The notes under the pieces: generated by a model | Seen by the model: only the letters and a program-made list of their open reading frames with translations | Told to the model about the DNA's origin: nothing | Database searches by the model: none | Translations under genes and position numbers: made by a program | Assembly: GCF_009807035.1 (NCBI RefSeq) | Contig: NZ_WUBI01000003.1 | Location: forward strand, 495,657-559,656 | Length of the DNA: 64,000 bases | Direction: 5' to 3' | DNA from: Paenibacillus dendrobii | GTDB taxonomy: Bacteria; Bacillota; Bacilli; Paenibacillales; Paenibacillaceae | In this document: in pieces, positions 34,829 through 44,478 of the stretch | Position numbering within the stretch: position 1 is the first letter of the stretch | Layout: each line of letters starts with the position of its first letter

Positions 34829-37800
34829 TTAAGGATTTACATTGATGGTAAACGTCGATGTATTATTTTTGATCGGTGTCACCGTGTTCAATATTTTTAA
34901 ATTATTGAATGTGACGGAGCCAACAGCCGGACCTTGACCCGGCTCAGGCAGCTCGTTGGCCCACAGTCCAACGCCGGATTTGGCATCAAAGGCATCGCCG
35001 CTCTTTTGCGCGCCGGAAATCGTAATGTTGGTGAAAATGGTATCCTTGATCGGATTTTGCGGCGCGTTACCGACGTAGTTCGTCTGGAACATAATACCGT
35101 GATAAGTCGGATCAATGATATCCACATCACTTACCCGGATGCCCTGGAATACCTTGGAGGCCGAGAAGAGCCACATCGCCGGGAAGGTCTGCTGGCCCCA
35201 GAAATGGCCGCCTGCACGAACGATTGAAATGTTCTCCAGGTTGGTCGTCGGCGATGCACCGAATCCGTTCATCGCATAGCCGAAGTCCAAGGAGCTGATG
35301 GTCACGCCGGAATAACACAGCGTATCAGCGATATAGATATTGCGGAACGTGTTGCCGTAACCGCCGTACACTGCAAGCCCTGCTGCCCGCCATGTGAGGA
35401 GTGACGTCAGATTCTCGAATACGTTATCCTTCTCGTCGGCACCGCCTGCATCAATGGCAGAGAACAAAGCGAAGCTGTCATCGCCGGTTGCCCTTGCCTC
35501 AATGTTGGTAACGAGGTTGTTGGTGCTGCCGTTCGTCATATTGATGCCATCCGCAAACAAGTTGCGGATCCGGGAGTTCTTAATCGTCATGTAGTCGGTA
35601 TTGGCCCCCCAGTACATGCAGACCTGGTGCTCCACCCAGATGTTGTCGATGGTCATATTGGCGACATTGGAGAAATCGAATACTTTGCCCGGCCCGTCAA
35701 TGCGGGACGTATAATTGCCGAAGTATGCAAAGTTCGCAAAGGTCGATCCGTTCGCCGACGAGGTCGCCGAGAACCCGATATCGGTGTTGGTCTGGTTGGA
35801 CGGAGCCACAAATCGGGTGTACCATGGGCCTGCTCCGGTGATTTTGACGGCCTTGCCGTACACCTGGAATTTATTCGATGTCTGGTACGTGCCTGCCGGC
35901 AGGTAGACACCTACGAGATTGCCGGTGGTATCCATGCGCACCTTATCAAGCGCATTTTGCACGTCCTGATGGGTAAATCCGGCTGGTACGACGTATTTCG
36001 CCGGGTCCGGATTCGCAATCGGCGCTACCTTCTCCAGGTTGATGAAATCAATGGCATACTGGCTAGTATTTGCGGCATCTTTTTGCAGCTTGATAGTACT
36101 GTTTGCCGGAATATTGGAGTCGAACATGATGTTGGCTTCATCATAGATATGTCTTGGCGAGCCGGCAGACGGGCTATTCCCCGGATTCGTTTCGTTGCCG
36201 TACAGCCAAGCGTACTTGGACGTCAGATCGATGGTCTTCGTAAAGACCCCGTTCACGTAAACGTTCAGCGTCGTATTCATGCCATCTCCTCCCGGAGCAT
36301 CCGGTATGGAGAAACGGACGACGAGCGTATTCGTATCGGCTTTGGTCGTAAACTGCACGTAGCTTCCCGTCGTATTCAACGTAACCGCTTTGCGGCCCGA
36401 AGCTTCGCCCGCGATATCGCCGATGTTGCGGTTCGGACCCACGATAGCTGCGCCGCCGCCGATCACGCCATCCTCTGCTTCGTACATATCGTATGGCATA
36501 TTCGCCCCGCGGCCCACGAAAAAGGATTGCGTCGCGACATTATTCGCCTGCTTCGCAGGCAGTTCATTGGCATCCACGCCGATTTCCGTTTTTACGTTAT
36601 ATTTGCCGTTGGCTGCGGTCCAGCTGCCCAGATTCACCGGAGCCGCCGAAGCGCCGCTTGCAATAACGCCTGTTGTAGACCCGGTCAACGTCTTAAGCAC
36701 GGCGCCCGTGGTAGCATCACTGAGTGTTAGCTTAATGGAATGAGCGCCTCCTGCCGAGGCCATCGTTCCTTGATTCTTCACCGTGACGGAGAAGTTCACG
36801 GTATTACCGGCCGATGGATTGCTTGGCGACCAGCTGACGGAGGAAGCGATCAGGTCTGAGCTTTGCACCGCACTGATCACCAGGGAGGTTGAACTCGTAT
36901 AACTGTTATTGTCCTCGTTCTGCTCGATGACCGTGTTATCCTCGTCAACCTTGGAGCTGACCGCATACGTGCCCGCATCCTTGGCTCCCAGATTCAGGGT
37001 CACGTTCGCGGAGGCACCTGCCGCCAAGGCAGGGACTGGTGACGTTCCCACTTTCGTCGTGCCAATATAGAAGTTTACATTCGTAGCGGCAGACGCCGAC
37101 GTGCCGATGTTCTTGACCGTGGAGGTCAAAACGATCGCGTCTGTTTCCACAGGCGAAGCCGGAGTCCACGACATGCCGGTGATAGTCAGGTCCGGATTGG
37201 TGGACGGCGTGCCGATGACCTGAAACTCGGCAATTTGGCCACCGGAGGAACCGGTATTTGCAGTGATTTTCAGCTGCACGGCGCTTGCCGTAGCGCTTAC
37301 CGGAATCGTCACGCTATTTCCGGAAGCCGGATTGAACGTGTACTGCGCGGAAGAAACCAGACTCGTGAAATTGGACGAGTTCTGATCGTGTCCGAGCACT
37401 TGAATCGTTTGGGTGCGTGCGGCCCATGCACTGTCCGGATTCAGTTTCAGCACGATCGACGAGATATCCGCGTTAGCGCCCAGATTTACGGTCAACGTAT
37501 TCGGATAGCTGCCGCCCGATCCTTCCCAATAGGTTGTCAGGTTGCCGTCATTGGCATTGGCGGCGTAATAAATGTATTCGTTCGAGGAAGCGGTGACCGG
37601 CTTATTCAGGGCCAAGTTGGTGCCCGTTCCACCGCCACCGCCGGTACCGGTACGCGTGACCGTGTTACTGGCTGCAGATACATTTCCTGCCGCATCCTTG
37701 GCTTTCACATAATAGGACACGGTCGCTGTGGTAGGCTGGCTGTCCGTGTAAGTCAGGACATTGCCGGCTACGTTCGCACGGAGGGCCCCATTCGCATAGA

Positions 37801-38644
37801 TGTCGTAACCCGTGACTCCGACATTGTCTGTAGATGCGGTCCAGGTCAACTTAATCTGGCCGGATGAAGGTTCAGTATACGCGAGGTTTGCCGGAACCGT
37901 CGGCGGCGTGGTGTCCCCTGCCGGCGCTTGCCCGTAAACTTCGAATTCGGAAATCTGACCAGCTGGCCAGGCCGTGTTGGCCGTAAACACGAGCCGTACA
38001 TATCTGGCGGATGCCGAAGCAAAATTGATCGTGACTGTGTTACCGCTGGACGGATTGAAAGTATAATTTGCAGAAGCTGACAGATTACTGAAAGACGAAC
38101 CGTCGCTGCTTCCCTGTACGCTGAGCGTCTGCGAGCGCGTCTCCCAGCCGCTTGGAGGCAGCTTCAGGATGACCTTATTCACATTATATGAGCTGCCAAG
38201 ATCCACCTGGAGCCACTGTGGAAAGGCATTGTTATTGCTCTCCCAATAGGTGGATGCGTTGGAATCGCCCGCATTCGAAGCCGTATAGGTCTGCGTATAC
38301 GAGCTGGCGGTCATCGTTTTGCCTGCAGCCAGGTTGCCGGCTTCAACGGCGGCAATAACGGCATCCGAAGCCGTCAGCTTCGCTCCGGCAGGGTCGGAAA
38401 CATTATCGGATGCCGGCTCCGCGGCGGGGTCAGATGCCTTTTGTGGATCGGCGGAAGGCATTGTGGTTTCCGGTAGCTGCACCGAAACAGCAGATTCTCC
38501 TGCAGAAGCTTGAATCGAATCTGCAGGTGAAGCGGGATCAGCAATTGCGGCGGAAGTGCCGGAAAATGGTACGAGAATAAGCAACATCACGAGCAGATAC
38601 ATTGTCACCGATTTTTTCAAGGCATGAACTTTCTTTGCAGCCAT
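34829..38644 (-). CDS. Secreted multidomain GH87 alpha-1,3-glucanase
   Basis: A 1271-residue protein. A signal peptide (about 1-35) and an acidic Ala/Ser/Pro linker (to ~100) come first. Then: discoidin-like domain (~101-233), FN3 (~246-328), Gly-rich linker, second discoidin-like domain (~343-476), two CARDB domains (~483-588 and ~595-711), CBM6/35-like domain (~718-868, from YDMYEAEDGV), and a right-handed beta-helix catalytic domain (~888-1271). In the helix, FADGIN and TGDDSFALF place Asp1032, Asp1055 and Asp1056; the 23- and 24-residue spacing is that recalled for the Asp triad of GH87 alpha-1,3-glucanases. It should hydrolyse alpha-1,3-glucan of fungal walls or mutan. AGGAGG sets the ATG at 38644, not the longer frame. 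Confidence 0.85.
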   Translation of the reverse strand: MAAKKVHALKKSVTMYLLVMLLILVPFSGTSAAIADPASPADSIQASAGESAVSVQLPETTMPSADPQKASDPAAEPASDNVSDPAGAKLTASDAVIAAVEAGNLAAGKTMTASSYTQTYTASNAGDSNASTYWESNNNAFPQWLQVDLGSSYNVNKVILKLPPSGWETRSQTLSVQGSSDGSSFSNLSASANYTFNPSSGNTVTINFASASARYVRLVFTANTAWPAGQISEFEVYGQAPAGDTTPPTVPANLAYTEPSSGQIKLTWTASTDNVGVTGYDIYANGALRANVAGNVLTYTDSQPTTATVSYYVKAKDAAGNVSAASNTVTRTGTGGGGGTGTNLALNKPVTASSNEYIYYAANANDGNLTTYWEGSGGSYPNTLTVNLGANADISSIVLKLNPDSAWAARTQTIQVLGHDQNSSNFTSLVSSAQYTFNPASGNSVTIPVSATASAVQLKITANTGSSGGQIAEFQVIGTPSTNPDLTITGMSWTPASPVETDAIVLTSTVKNIGTSASAATNVNFYIGTTKVGTSPVPALAAGASANVTLNLGAKDAGTYAVSSKVDEDNTVIEQNEDNNSYTSSTSLVISAVQSSDLIASSVSWSPSNPSAGNTVNFSVTVKNQGTMASAGGAHSIKLTLSDATTGAVLKTLTGSTTGVIASGASAAPVNLGSWTAANGKYNVKTEIGVDANELPAKQANNVATQSFFVGRGANMPYDMYEAEDGVIGGGAAIVGPNRNIGDIAGEASGRKAVTLNTTGSYVQFTTKADTNTLVVRFSIPDAPGGDGMNTTLNVYVNGVFTKTIDLTSKYAWLYGNETNPGNSPSAGSPRHIYDEANIMFDSNIPANSTIKLQKDAANTSQYAIDFINLEKVAPIANPDPAKYVVPAGFTHQDVQNALDKVRMDTTGNLVGVYLPAGTYQTSNKFQVYGKAVKITGAGPWYTRFVAPSNQTNTDIGFSATSSANGSTFANFAYFGNYTSRIDGPGKVFDFSNVANMTIDNIWVEHQVCMYWGANTDYMTIKNSRIRNLFADGINMTNGSTNNLVTNIEARATGDDSFALFSAIDAGGADEKDNVFENLTSLLTWRAAGLAVYGGYGNTFRNIYIADTLCYSGVTISSLDFGYAMNGFGASPTTNLENISIVRAGGHFWGQQTFPAMWLFSASKVFQGIRVSDVDIIDPTYHGIMFQTNYVGNAPQNPIKDTIFTNITISGAQKSGDAFDAKSGVGLWANELPEPGQGPAVGSVTFNNLKILNTVTPIKNNTSTFTINVNP

Positions 38645-38670
38645 ACTTGGACCTCCTGGTATCAAATATA

Positions 38671-38684
38671 GAAAAGCGTTTTCA
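38671..38684 (-). promoter_or_regulatory. Cre-like site in the GH87 leader
   Basis: TGAAAACGCTTTTC on the minus strand, two mismatches to the cre consensus with the central CG intact, 27 nt before the start codon. The position suits a roadblock or promoter-blocking site for CcpA. Confidence 0.5.
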
Positions 38685-39160
38685 TACTTCTGCCTTGTTC
38701 TGATAGGTTCGTTTTTTTGCGGCTTGGCCTCAGCCCCGCTATTATCGCCTCCTTTTGCGCGTCTCAGTGCCAAAACAGGAGCTTGTGTTAAAGTCAGGTC
38801 GATCTTTAGATGGATGGGAGTGTGTGTGCTGTAAGGACATTTCGGGAGTCGGCTAAGCAGCCTGAAGCTGAAACGTTAATCGAAAATGCTGTACGCCTTA
38901 GAGCACGCAGTTGTTCGCCCTCCCGAACATTTGTGTCCAAATCGGGGCGAACGGGGGAGATTAAGATGTGACAATACTATAAGTCAGACTGTTGGCTTTG
39001 ACGATGCGCGTTTGTACGATTTTCATGTCAGATGGTATGTTCGCAGGCGATCACGAAACTGAGGATTCCCTGCAGTCTTCCTGTTCTTACACTGGAACGA
39101 TGACTGCTAGAAATTCCGATTTTTCCGGGCATTCGACTTAGCTGAAAACGGATGGCAAAT
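38685..39160. other. Intergenic region, about 475 nt, no gene seen
   Basis: No convincing reading frame with a ribosome site on either strand. It should hold the promoter and leader of the GH87 gene. I could not pick a clear -35/-10 pair, riboswitch fold or repeat. Confidence 0.5.
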
Positions 39161-39161
39161 G

Positions 39162-39197
39162 AAAGAACCCGACAGAAGATGCTCTGGCGGGTTCTTT
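39162..39197. terminator. Terminator at the end of the GH29 operon
   Basis: AAAGAACCCGACAGA pairs with TCTGGCGGGTTCTTT (one mismatch) with a short loop. It lies 9 nt beyond the GH29 stop and closes the long carbohydrate operon. Confidence 0.7.
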
Positions 39198-39205
39198 CTT
39201 GTTCT

Positions 39206-41041
39206 TTAATTTGAAGAATGTAGAGGCCGAAGCGACAGCTTGCGCGGCTGCATTAAATACGTTCCCGCAATCCGGTCCGCGTGCAGCTCCAATGTGTATT
39301 CGCCCGCCTCTGCAAAGTGAAGTTCGCCAAGTTCAACGCTGCGGAACTCGTAGGGACCTCCCGTCGACTGAACCTCCGAAAGAATCGTTTGACCAGGGGC
39401 TTCCAGACGGAAGGAGCCTCCTCCCTCATCACCGCAGCCGTATTCCAGGCTTACCGCAAAGGTGCAAGGTCCGGCTACGCGCACCTTCCAGGATGCATAA
39501 TCCTGTAGATAAGCCCAATCCAGCAGGTTATCGCGGTTCTTTTTGCCCGTATCGTAGCGGAGGGCCGTTCCGGTGATTTCGCTCTCAAAGACACCCAGAT
39601 CATAAACATGGGATGCCCCGTCACCGTTCATAAGCAGCCTGACGGCGTTCCCGTTCACCAATCCGGAGCATTCCACGGCCAGCACAACAGGCTTGCCGTC
39701 TTTTGCTTCCAGCTCTCCCGCAACCAGCCGTACGACAAGATCGCTGCTTCCCAGCCACTGGTATTCCAGGTCTTCTCCGCCTGCAAGCGGATAGATGCGC
39801 TTTACTTGGCTGAGCAACCCTGGAACCACCAAGTAGCCATCGGCAGGCGGCTCAAATACATGCAGATACAGCGTCTGTCCCTTTAAGGTGCATCTGCCCC
39901 AAGATGGCTTGGCGGTCGGCGAAGCGCCCGCGCCGTAGATGCCGTCTCCGTTGACGCGCAGCCAATCTCCCACCTCCAGCAGAATCTGCTCGGAGACCGG
40001 GTCCCATTCCCCCGTCCCCGTCGGGCCGACGTTAATGACCAGGTTGCCATTTTTGCTGACCACGTCAACGATTTGACGGATGATCGAAACCGGGGACTTC
40101 CAGTTGTTGTCGGATTTCTTATATCCCCAGGAATCATTGAGCGTGATGATGTTCTCCCAATCCTGGCGAATTGTCCGCGTTTCCAGCTGATTATCCGAGG
40201 TATTGGCATAATCCCCAAGCGGGCTTTTCCAGACGCGGCTGTTCACCAGGCAATCCTGCTGGAGCGCATGGACGGTGGTGAGGAACAGCTCTCCCTGCTC
40301 CCTTGTCAGCTTGCCGCCACAGTCGAACCACATCAGTCCGACCTTGCCGTATTCGGTCAGCAGCTCACGCACCTGAGGCAGCGATTTACGATGCAGGTAA
40401 TGGTCGAAGCGCGAGCGCTTATCCTCGTCGCGAATCCAGCTCTCCACATCGTCATACGCGCCGATGTTTCCCGGATAATCCCATGTGTTTCCCTGCGAGT
40501 CGGGATCATGCCAATCCATCGCATGCGAATAGTAGATGCCGAGCACAAGACCTTCCTCGCGGCAGGCATCCTCCAGCTCCCGCAGCGGATCACGGCCGAA
40601 CGGGGTATGCCTGACGATGGAATAGTCGGAAACCTTCGAGTCGTACATGGCGAACCCGTCATGATGCTTGGCGGTAAAAATAATATATTTCAGCCCTGCC
40701 TGCTTCGCCGTCCGGACCCACCTGCCGGCGTCAAAGGAGGTTGGGTTGAACTGCTCTGCCATTTCCTCGTAAGCCTGCACCGGAATGCGGGCCCGCAGCA
40801 TGAGATGCTCGCTGTAAGAAGCCTCGATCTCCTCCCCATTCCATTCGCCTGCCGGAAGCGAGTAGGGTCCCCAATGGATAAACAGACCGAGCCTGGCTTC
40901 CCGCCACCAAGCGATCCGCCGCTCGTGAACATCGTCTTGTCCGGTGCCCGATTCCTCCTTCAGAGCCTGCAGCGGATCGTCTAGAAGGTTCTCTTCCTGT
41001 TGAACGGAACCCGTTTTTTGCAAATCGGTCTGATCTCCCAT
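39206..41041 (-). CDS. Alpha-L-fucosidase, GH29
   Basis: A 611-residue enzyme that removes alpha-linked L-fucose. The barrel is visible from WWREARLGLFIHWGPYS, through KYIIFTAKHHDGFAMYDS (substrate His pair) and VLGIYYSHAMDWHDP, to VGLMWFDCGG with the nucleophile Asp, and GNLVINVGPTGTGEWDP. A beta-sandwich domain follows, and the last ~130 residues form an extra jelly-roll-like domain. AAAGGGGA sets the ATG at 41041 rather than an upstream start. There is no signal peptide, so it is cytoplasmic. It is the last gene of the seven-gene operon. Confidence 0.92.
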   Translation of the reverse strand: MGDQTDLQKTGSVQQEENLLDDPLQALKEESGTGQDDVHERRIAWWREARLGLFIHWGPYSLPAGEWNGEEIEASYSEHLMLRARIPVQAYEEMAEQFNPTSFDAGRWVRTAKQAGLKYIIFTAKHHDGFAMYDSKVSDYSIVRHTPFGRDPLRELEDACREEGLVLGIYYSHAMDWHDPDSQGNTWDYPGNIGAYDDVESWIRDEDKRSRFDHYLHRKSLPQVRELLTEYGKVGLMWFDCGGKLTREQGELFLTTVHALQQDCLVNSRVWKSPLGDYANTSDNQLETRTIRQDWENIITLNDSWGYKKSDNNWKSPVSIIRQIVDVVSKNGNLVINVGPTGTGEWDPVSEQILLEVGDWLRVNGDGIYGAGASPTAKPSWGRCTLKGQTLYLHVFEPPADGYLVVPGLLSQVKRIYPLAGGEDLEYQWLGSSDLVVRLVAGELEAKDGKPVVLAVECSGLVNGNAVRLLMNGDGASHVYDLGVFESEITGTALRYDTGKKNRDNLLDWAYLQDYASWKVRVAGPCTFAVSLEYGCGDEGGGSFRLEAPGQTILSEVQSTGGPYEFRSVELGELHFAEAGEYTLELHADRIAGTYLMQPRKLSLRPLHSSN

Positions 41042-41115
41042 GATTGTCGATCCCCTTTCCATGTCCTTTTCTATATCCCTTACCAAGTGAAAAGCATTCT
41101 GTATCCGCGGGTTCT

Positions 41116-42288
41116 TTACCAGAACCGCCGTTTCGAGCCGCGAAGCTTAGAGACAGCCTCCACGAAGAAATAATCGCCGTAAATGAGCGGCGTATCGATA
41201 TGCACTCCGCCAGGCAGGTTCGAGGTTCCGGACAAAATCAGTCCTTCCTCATCCTCCCGGTCCCAGGCGCCGTATTGTTCATCCAATGCACGGATCAAAC
41301 GCGCAGCAGCTTCCAGGTACATTTGGCCTTCGCCCTCCGGCAGGCAGTCCGCCAACTCGATCAATCCGCACGCGGCGCAGGCCGCAGCCGATGTATCCCG
41401 CGGCGTGTCCGCGTTCCGCGGCGCACGGAAGTCCCAATGCGGCACATAATCCTCCGGCAGATTCGCCAGGAAGAAATGGGCGGCCCGCTTGGATCCGATC
41501 AAAAACTCTTCATTGCCCGTATATTGATACGAAAGCAGCATGCCGTAAATCGTCCAGGCGCTGCCTCTCGCCCAGGCTGAATTTTCCGCATGTCCCTGTC
41601 CGGCATCGGCACCCACCAGTTCGCCGGTTTCCGGATCAAAGCGGAGAATATGATAGCTTGATCCATCCGGACGCATGAAATGCTTCAGCACGGTTTCCGC
41701 GTGAGCGGCGGCGATATGGCGAAAACGCGGATCGTTCGTCGTTTCCGAAGCCCAGTACAACAGCGGCAGGTTCATCATCGTGTCGATAATCGACCAGCCC
41801 GCGCGGTTCACAGTCTGTGTGTCATGCCATGCGCGGATGTAGTTGCCCTTCAGATTGAAGCGGCTGGCCAGCTGGGAAGCCGCCATCAGTCCCCGCTCCT
41901 TCGAGCGCTCACTGCCCGTAATGCGGTAATTGGCGACGGAAGAGAGCAGCCAGATAAAGCCCGAGTCATGATGCACGGCCAGCGCGTTCAGCGGCTCATC
42001 CAGACGTTCCTCGCACTGTTCGGCGATCGCCTTCAGCTCGGAATGCCCTCCGTCCGCCGCCAAATGCCATAGAATGCCCGGCCAGAATCCCGCCGTCCAC
42101 CAGGATACCCTCATATCGTCATATACGCCGTTCACGGAAGCATGCGGACAGCTAACGCCGATCCGGCGGCTGGTCCGCCCGACCTTTTGCTCGATTTTGT
42201 TCCACACGCCATCAGCCCAGGATTGGACAGCTGGAGACAGCTGTGCGTACTCGGATTTCGCGGTCTGGTTTAAAGTCTGTTCACTCAT
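41116..42288 (-). CDS. Unsaturated glucuronyl hydrolase, GH88
   Basis: A 390-residue (alpha/alpha)6 barrel enzyme that removes 4,5-unsaturated uronic acid from the non-reducing end of oligosaccharides made by polysaccharide lyases. The two conserved Asp residues of the family are seen in LAVHHDSGFIWLLSSV and WSIIDTMMNLPLLYWAS; AWARGSAWTIYG and TPRDTSAAACAACGL are further markers. GAGGAGGA precedes the ATG. There is no signal peptide. No lyase is in the window, so the substrate is presumably imported already cut. Confidence 0.92.
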   Translation of the reverse strand: MSEQTLNQTAKSEYAQLSPAVQSWADGVWNKIEQKVGRTSRRIGVSCPHASVNGVYDDMRVSWWTAGFWPGILWHLAADGGHSELKAIAEQCEERLDEPLNALAVHHDSGFIWLLSSVANYRITGSERSKERGLMAASQLASRFNLKGNYIRAWHDTQTVNRAGWSIIDTMMNLPLLYWASETTNDPRFRHIAAAHAETVLKHFMRPDGSSYHILRFDPETGELVGADAGQGHAENSAWARGSAWTIYGMLLSYQYTGNEEFLIGSKRAAHFFLANLPEDYVPHWDFRAPRNADTPRDTSAAACAACGLIELADCLPEGEGQMYLEAAARLIRALDEQYGAWDREDEEGLILSGTSNLPGGVHIDTPLIYGDYFFVEAVSKLRGSKRRFW

Positions 42289-42324
42289 TGTGTAAATCCT
42301 CCTCTGTGTGCTTTAGTCCGTTAT

Positions 42325-44475
42325 CTATTCCAGCGGCAGGCGGGTCTGCGCAAAGCGCCAGCCCGTAATGCTATACCTGCGCTCCGGACCGCCATTTGCG
42401 GCCGTTCCCGCAAATCGGCCGTCTGCAGTTTGGGTAACGCTGACCTTTCGCCAGCCGTCGCCGCTTTTTTCATAATCAAAGGTTTCGCCGTCATCGTCAT
42501 ACAGCAGCCCTTCGCCGGGCACCGATCCAAAGTGGATCATTTCGATCGGAATCATAGTATCGCCTGCAGGCACATGATCCAGCGCCGGCATCATCGGGAT
42601 GACGGCTCCTTCCCGTATGAATAGCGGCAGACGCTCCAGCGGGCAATTCACATGGACGATCCGGCCGCCTTCATGCCGCACGCCGGTTTCGGCTTCATAC
42701 CAGACCCCGTCCGGCAATAGCACGTCACGTCCCGTTTCGCCGGCAAACATCGGAGCTACCAATAGATCGCGTCCGATGCAAAATTGATCATCCCATTCGC
42801 GTTCGGTTTGCTTGCCGTAGGCTCCTTCCGTCGTATTAAATCCGTTAGGGGATTCCCCTTCGGTGGAAGCATGGAGTCCTGCTCCGGTTGGATCGCCCTT
42901 CTTCGGCTTCTCAGCAGCCAGAACGAGCGGCATCGCTTGAAACGGCGGCGTCCCTTTCATCTCGTACTCGGCAAACACCGTATATAAATAAGGCAGCAGG
43001 CGCATCCGCAGGCGGATGTAATGCTTGACGATGGCTTCAGCCTCCGGATAGCTCCATGGCTTGACCCCGTCTCCCCACGCGTTCAGCATCGCAAGCGGCG
43101 AAAAGCAAACCGTCTGCATGCGCCTTACCCAATCCTCCGCGCTGTCGGCCCTGCGCACCTCCGGGGTCCACAGCAGCCCGCAAAATGAAGCATTGCACAG
43201 CGCCCTGACGAATTGGCGGTGATCATACAAATCCGAATAGAGCACATACGGCAAATTAGACGCTCCTGCATTCGAGGCACGGACGAGCCCGTAGGTTCGC
43301 CGGTTCTTCCCGCGGTAGAGCCGGTCCGTCATGTCCTGCAGCAGCAGGCCATACAGCTGCCGCATCTGCTCCCCGTCATGTCCGGACGGGAATTCGGCAT
43401 GCGCCGGAAACATCCAGGAATTGCGGGTCAGCTCGCTGCCGTCACATTCATCCAGCTTGTAGCCCGATACGCCAAGGCTGACGTGCTCCCGGTCGTGTTG
43501 GTCCGAATACAGTTTGCGGGCTTCTTCCAGCGTATAATCGGGGGCGAGCCCGCCCCATACCGAATAACTGCCCGACAGCTTCCGCATGCAGTCATACAAT
43601 GCCGACTCCGGCGATAGGTACGGATGCTCCCATAGGTTGACCTGAAAGCCGGACCTTTTCATTCTGCCGACAAACCCGGCCGGGTCGGGAAAACGGACCG
43701 CATCCCATTCATACGTGACGGGATAGCTCGCCGAATGCCAACCGGGCTCCAGCCCGATGACGTCGCAGGGGATATCCCGTGCCCGGAATTCCCTGGCCTC
43801 CGCTTCAACCTCAGAGTCCTTGTAAAGCGTGGGCACGCGGTGCCAAAAGCCCAACCCCCAGCGGGGCGGCAGGGTGCCTCCTCCGCAGAACAAATTGTAG
43901 CGCCGCACCGCATCCTGCATGCCGGGTCCGGCGAACAGGTACACGTCGGCGCCCTCCTGCGGCAGGCGGATTTCCAGCCGGTCCGAGACCGGCGTCGCCT
44001 TCCAGCCGCGATCCATGTTGCGGTCGCGGGCCTGTGCGGCTGCATCTTCCTGCTGACGCAGCGCCGAGCCGCAGTAAAAGGTGACGGCTCTGGCGCTGTC
44101 CACCAGAATGCCGTATCCCCGGCCGCTTACCAGAAAAGGAACCGGCGCATGCGTCTCGCCGGTATCTTGCTTCGGATCGCTGTTCACCCGCAAGTACCGG
44201 GTCCGGCCGCGCTGGTTCATGCGCATGAACTGCAGACCCGTGCCGTACAGCTCCTCCCCGGGATCCAGCGGCAGCGACAGCAGGCTGCCGCCCGCTGTCA
44301 GAATTCTCAGCTCGATCTCCTCTTCGCTTAAAGGCCAGTTTCCCTCAGGCAGCTCCTTCATCGCTTCAGTTCTAGGCTTCCGGTTCAGGCAAGTCAGCGG
44401 GGTCAATCCCCCCGGGCTGCCAACCGTTGCCTTCCAAACGCCCGGCGCCGCTTGAGTCCAGTTGATTTTCTGCAT
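42325..44475 (-). CDS. Alpha-glycosidase, GH31
   Basis: A 716-residue GH31 enzyme: an N-terminal sandwich, then a barrel with LPPRWGLGFWHRV, GLEPGWH, and the nucleophile motif GVSGYKLDECDG (KxDE). Then come RTYGLVRASNAGAS and the C-terminal sandwich domains. GH31 includes alpha-glucosidases, alpha-xylosidases and alpha-galactosidases; the sequence does not settle which. AAGGAGG lies within the last codons of the upstream gene, 3 nt away, so translation is coupled. No signal peptide. Confidence 0.9.
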   Translation of the reverse strand: MQKINWTQAAPGVWKATVGSPGGLTPLTCLNRKPRTEAMKELPEGNWPLSEEEIELRILTAGGSLLSLPLDPGEELYGTGLQFMRMNQRGRTRYLRVNSDPKQDTGETHAPVPFLVSGRGYGILVDSARAVTFYCGSALRQQEDAAAQARDRNMDRGWKATPVSDRLEIRLPQEGADVYLFAGPGMQDAVRRYNLFCGGGTLPPRWGLGFWHRVPTLYKDSEVEAEAREFRARDIPCDVIGLEPGWHSASYPVTYEWDAVRFPDPAGFVGRMKRSGFQVNLWEHPYLSPESALYDCMRKLSGSYSVWGGLAPDYTLEEARKLYSDQHDREHVSLGVSGYKLDECDGSELTRNSWMFPAHAEFPSGHDGEQMRQLYGLLLQDMTDRLYRGKNRRTYGLVRASNAGASNLPYVLYSDLYDHRQFVRALCNASFCGLLWTPEVRRADSAEDWVRRMQTVCFSPLAMLNAWGDGVKPWSYPEAEAIVKHYIRLRMRLLPYLYTVFAEYEMKGTPPFQAMPLVLAAEKPKKGDPTGAGLHASTEGESPNGFNTTEGAYGKQTEREWDDQFCIGRDLLVAPMFAGETGRDVLLPDGVWYEAETGVRHEGGRIVHVNCPLERLPLFIREGAVIPMMPALDHVPAGDTMIPIEMIHFGSVPGEGLLYDDDGETFDYEKSGDGWRKVSVTQTADGRFAGTAANGGPERRYSITGWRFAQTRLPLE

Positions 44476-44478
44476 GGG

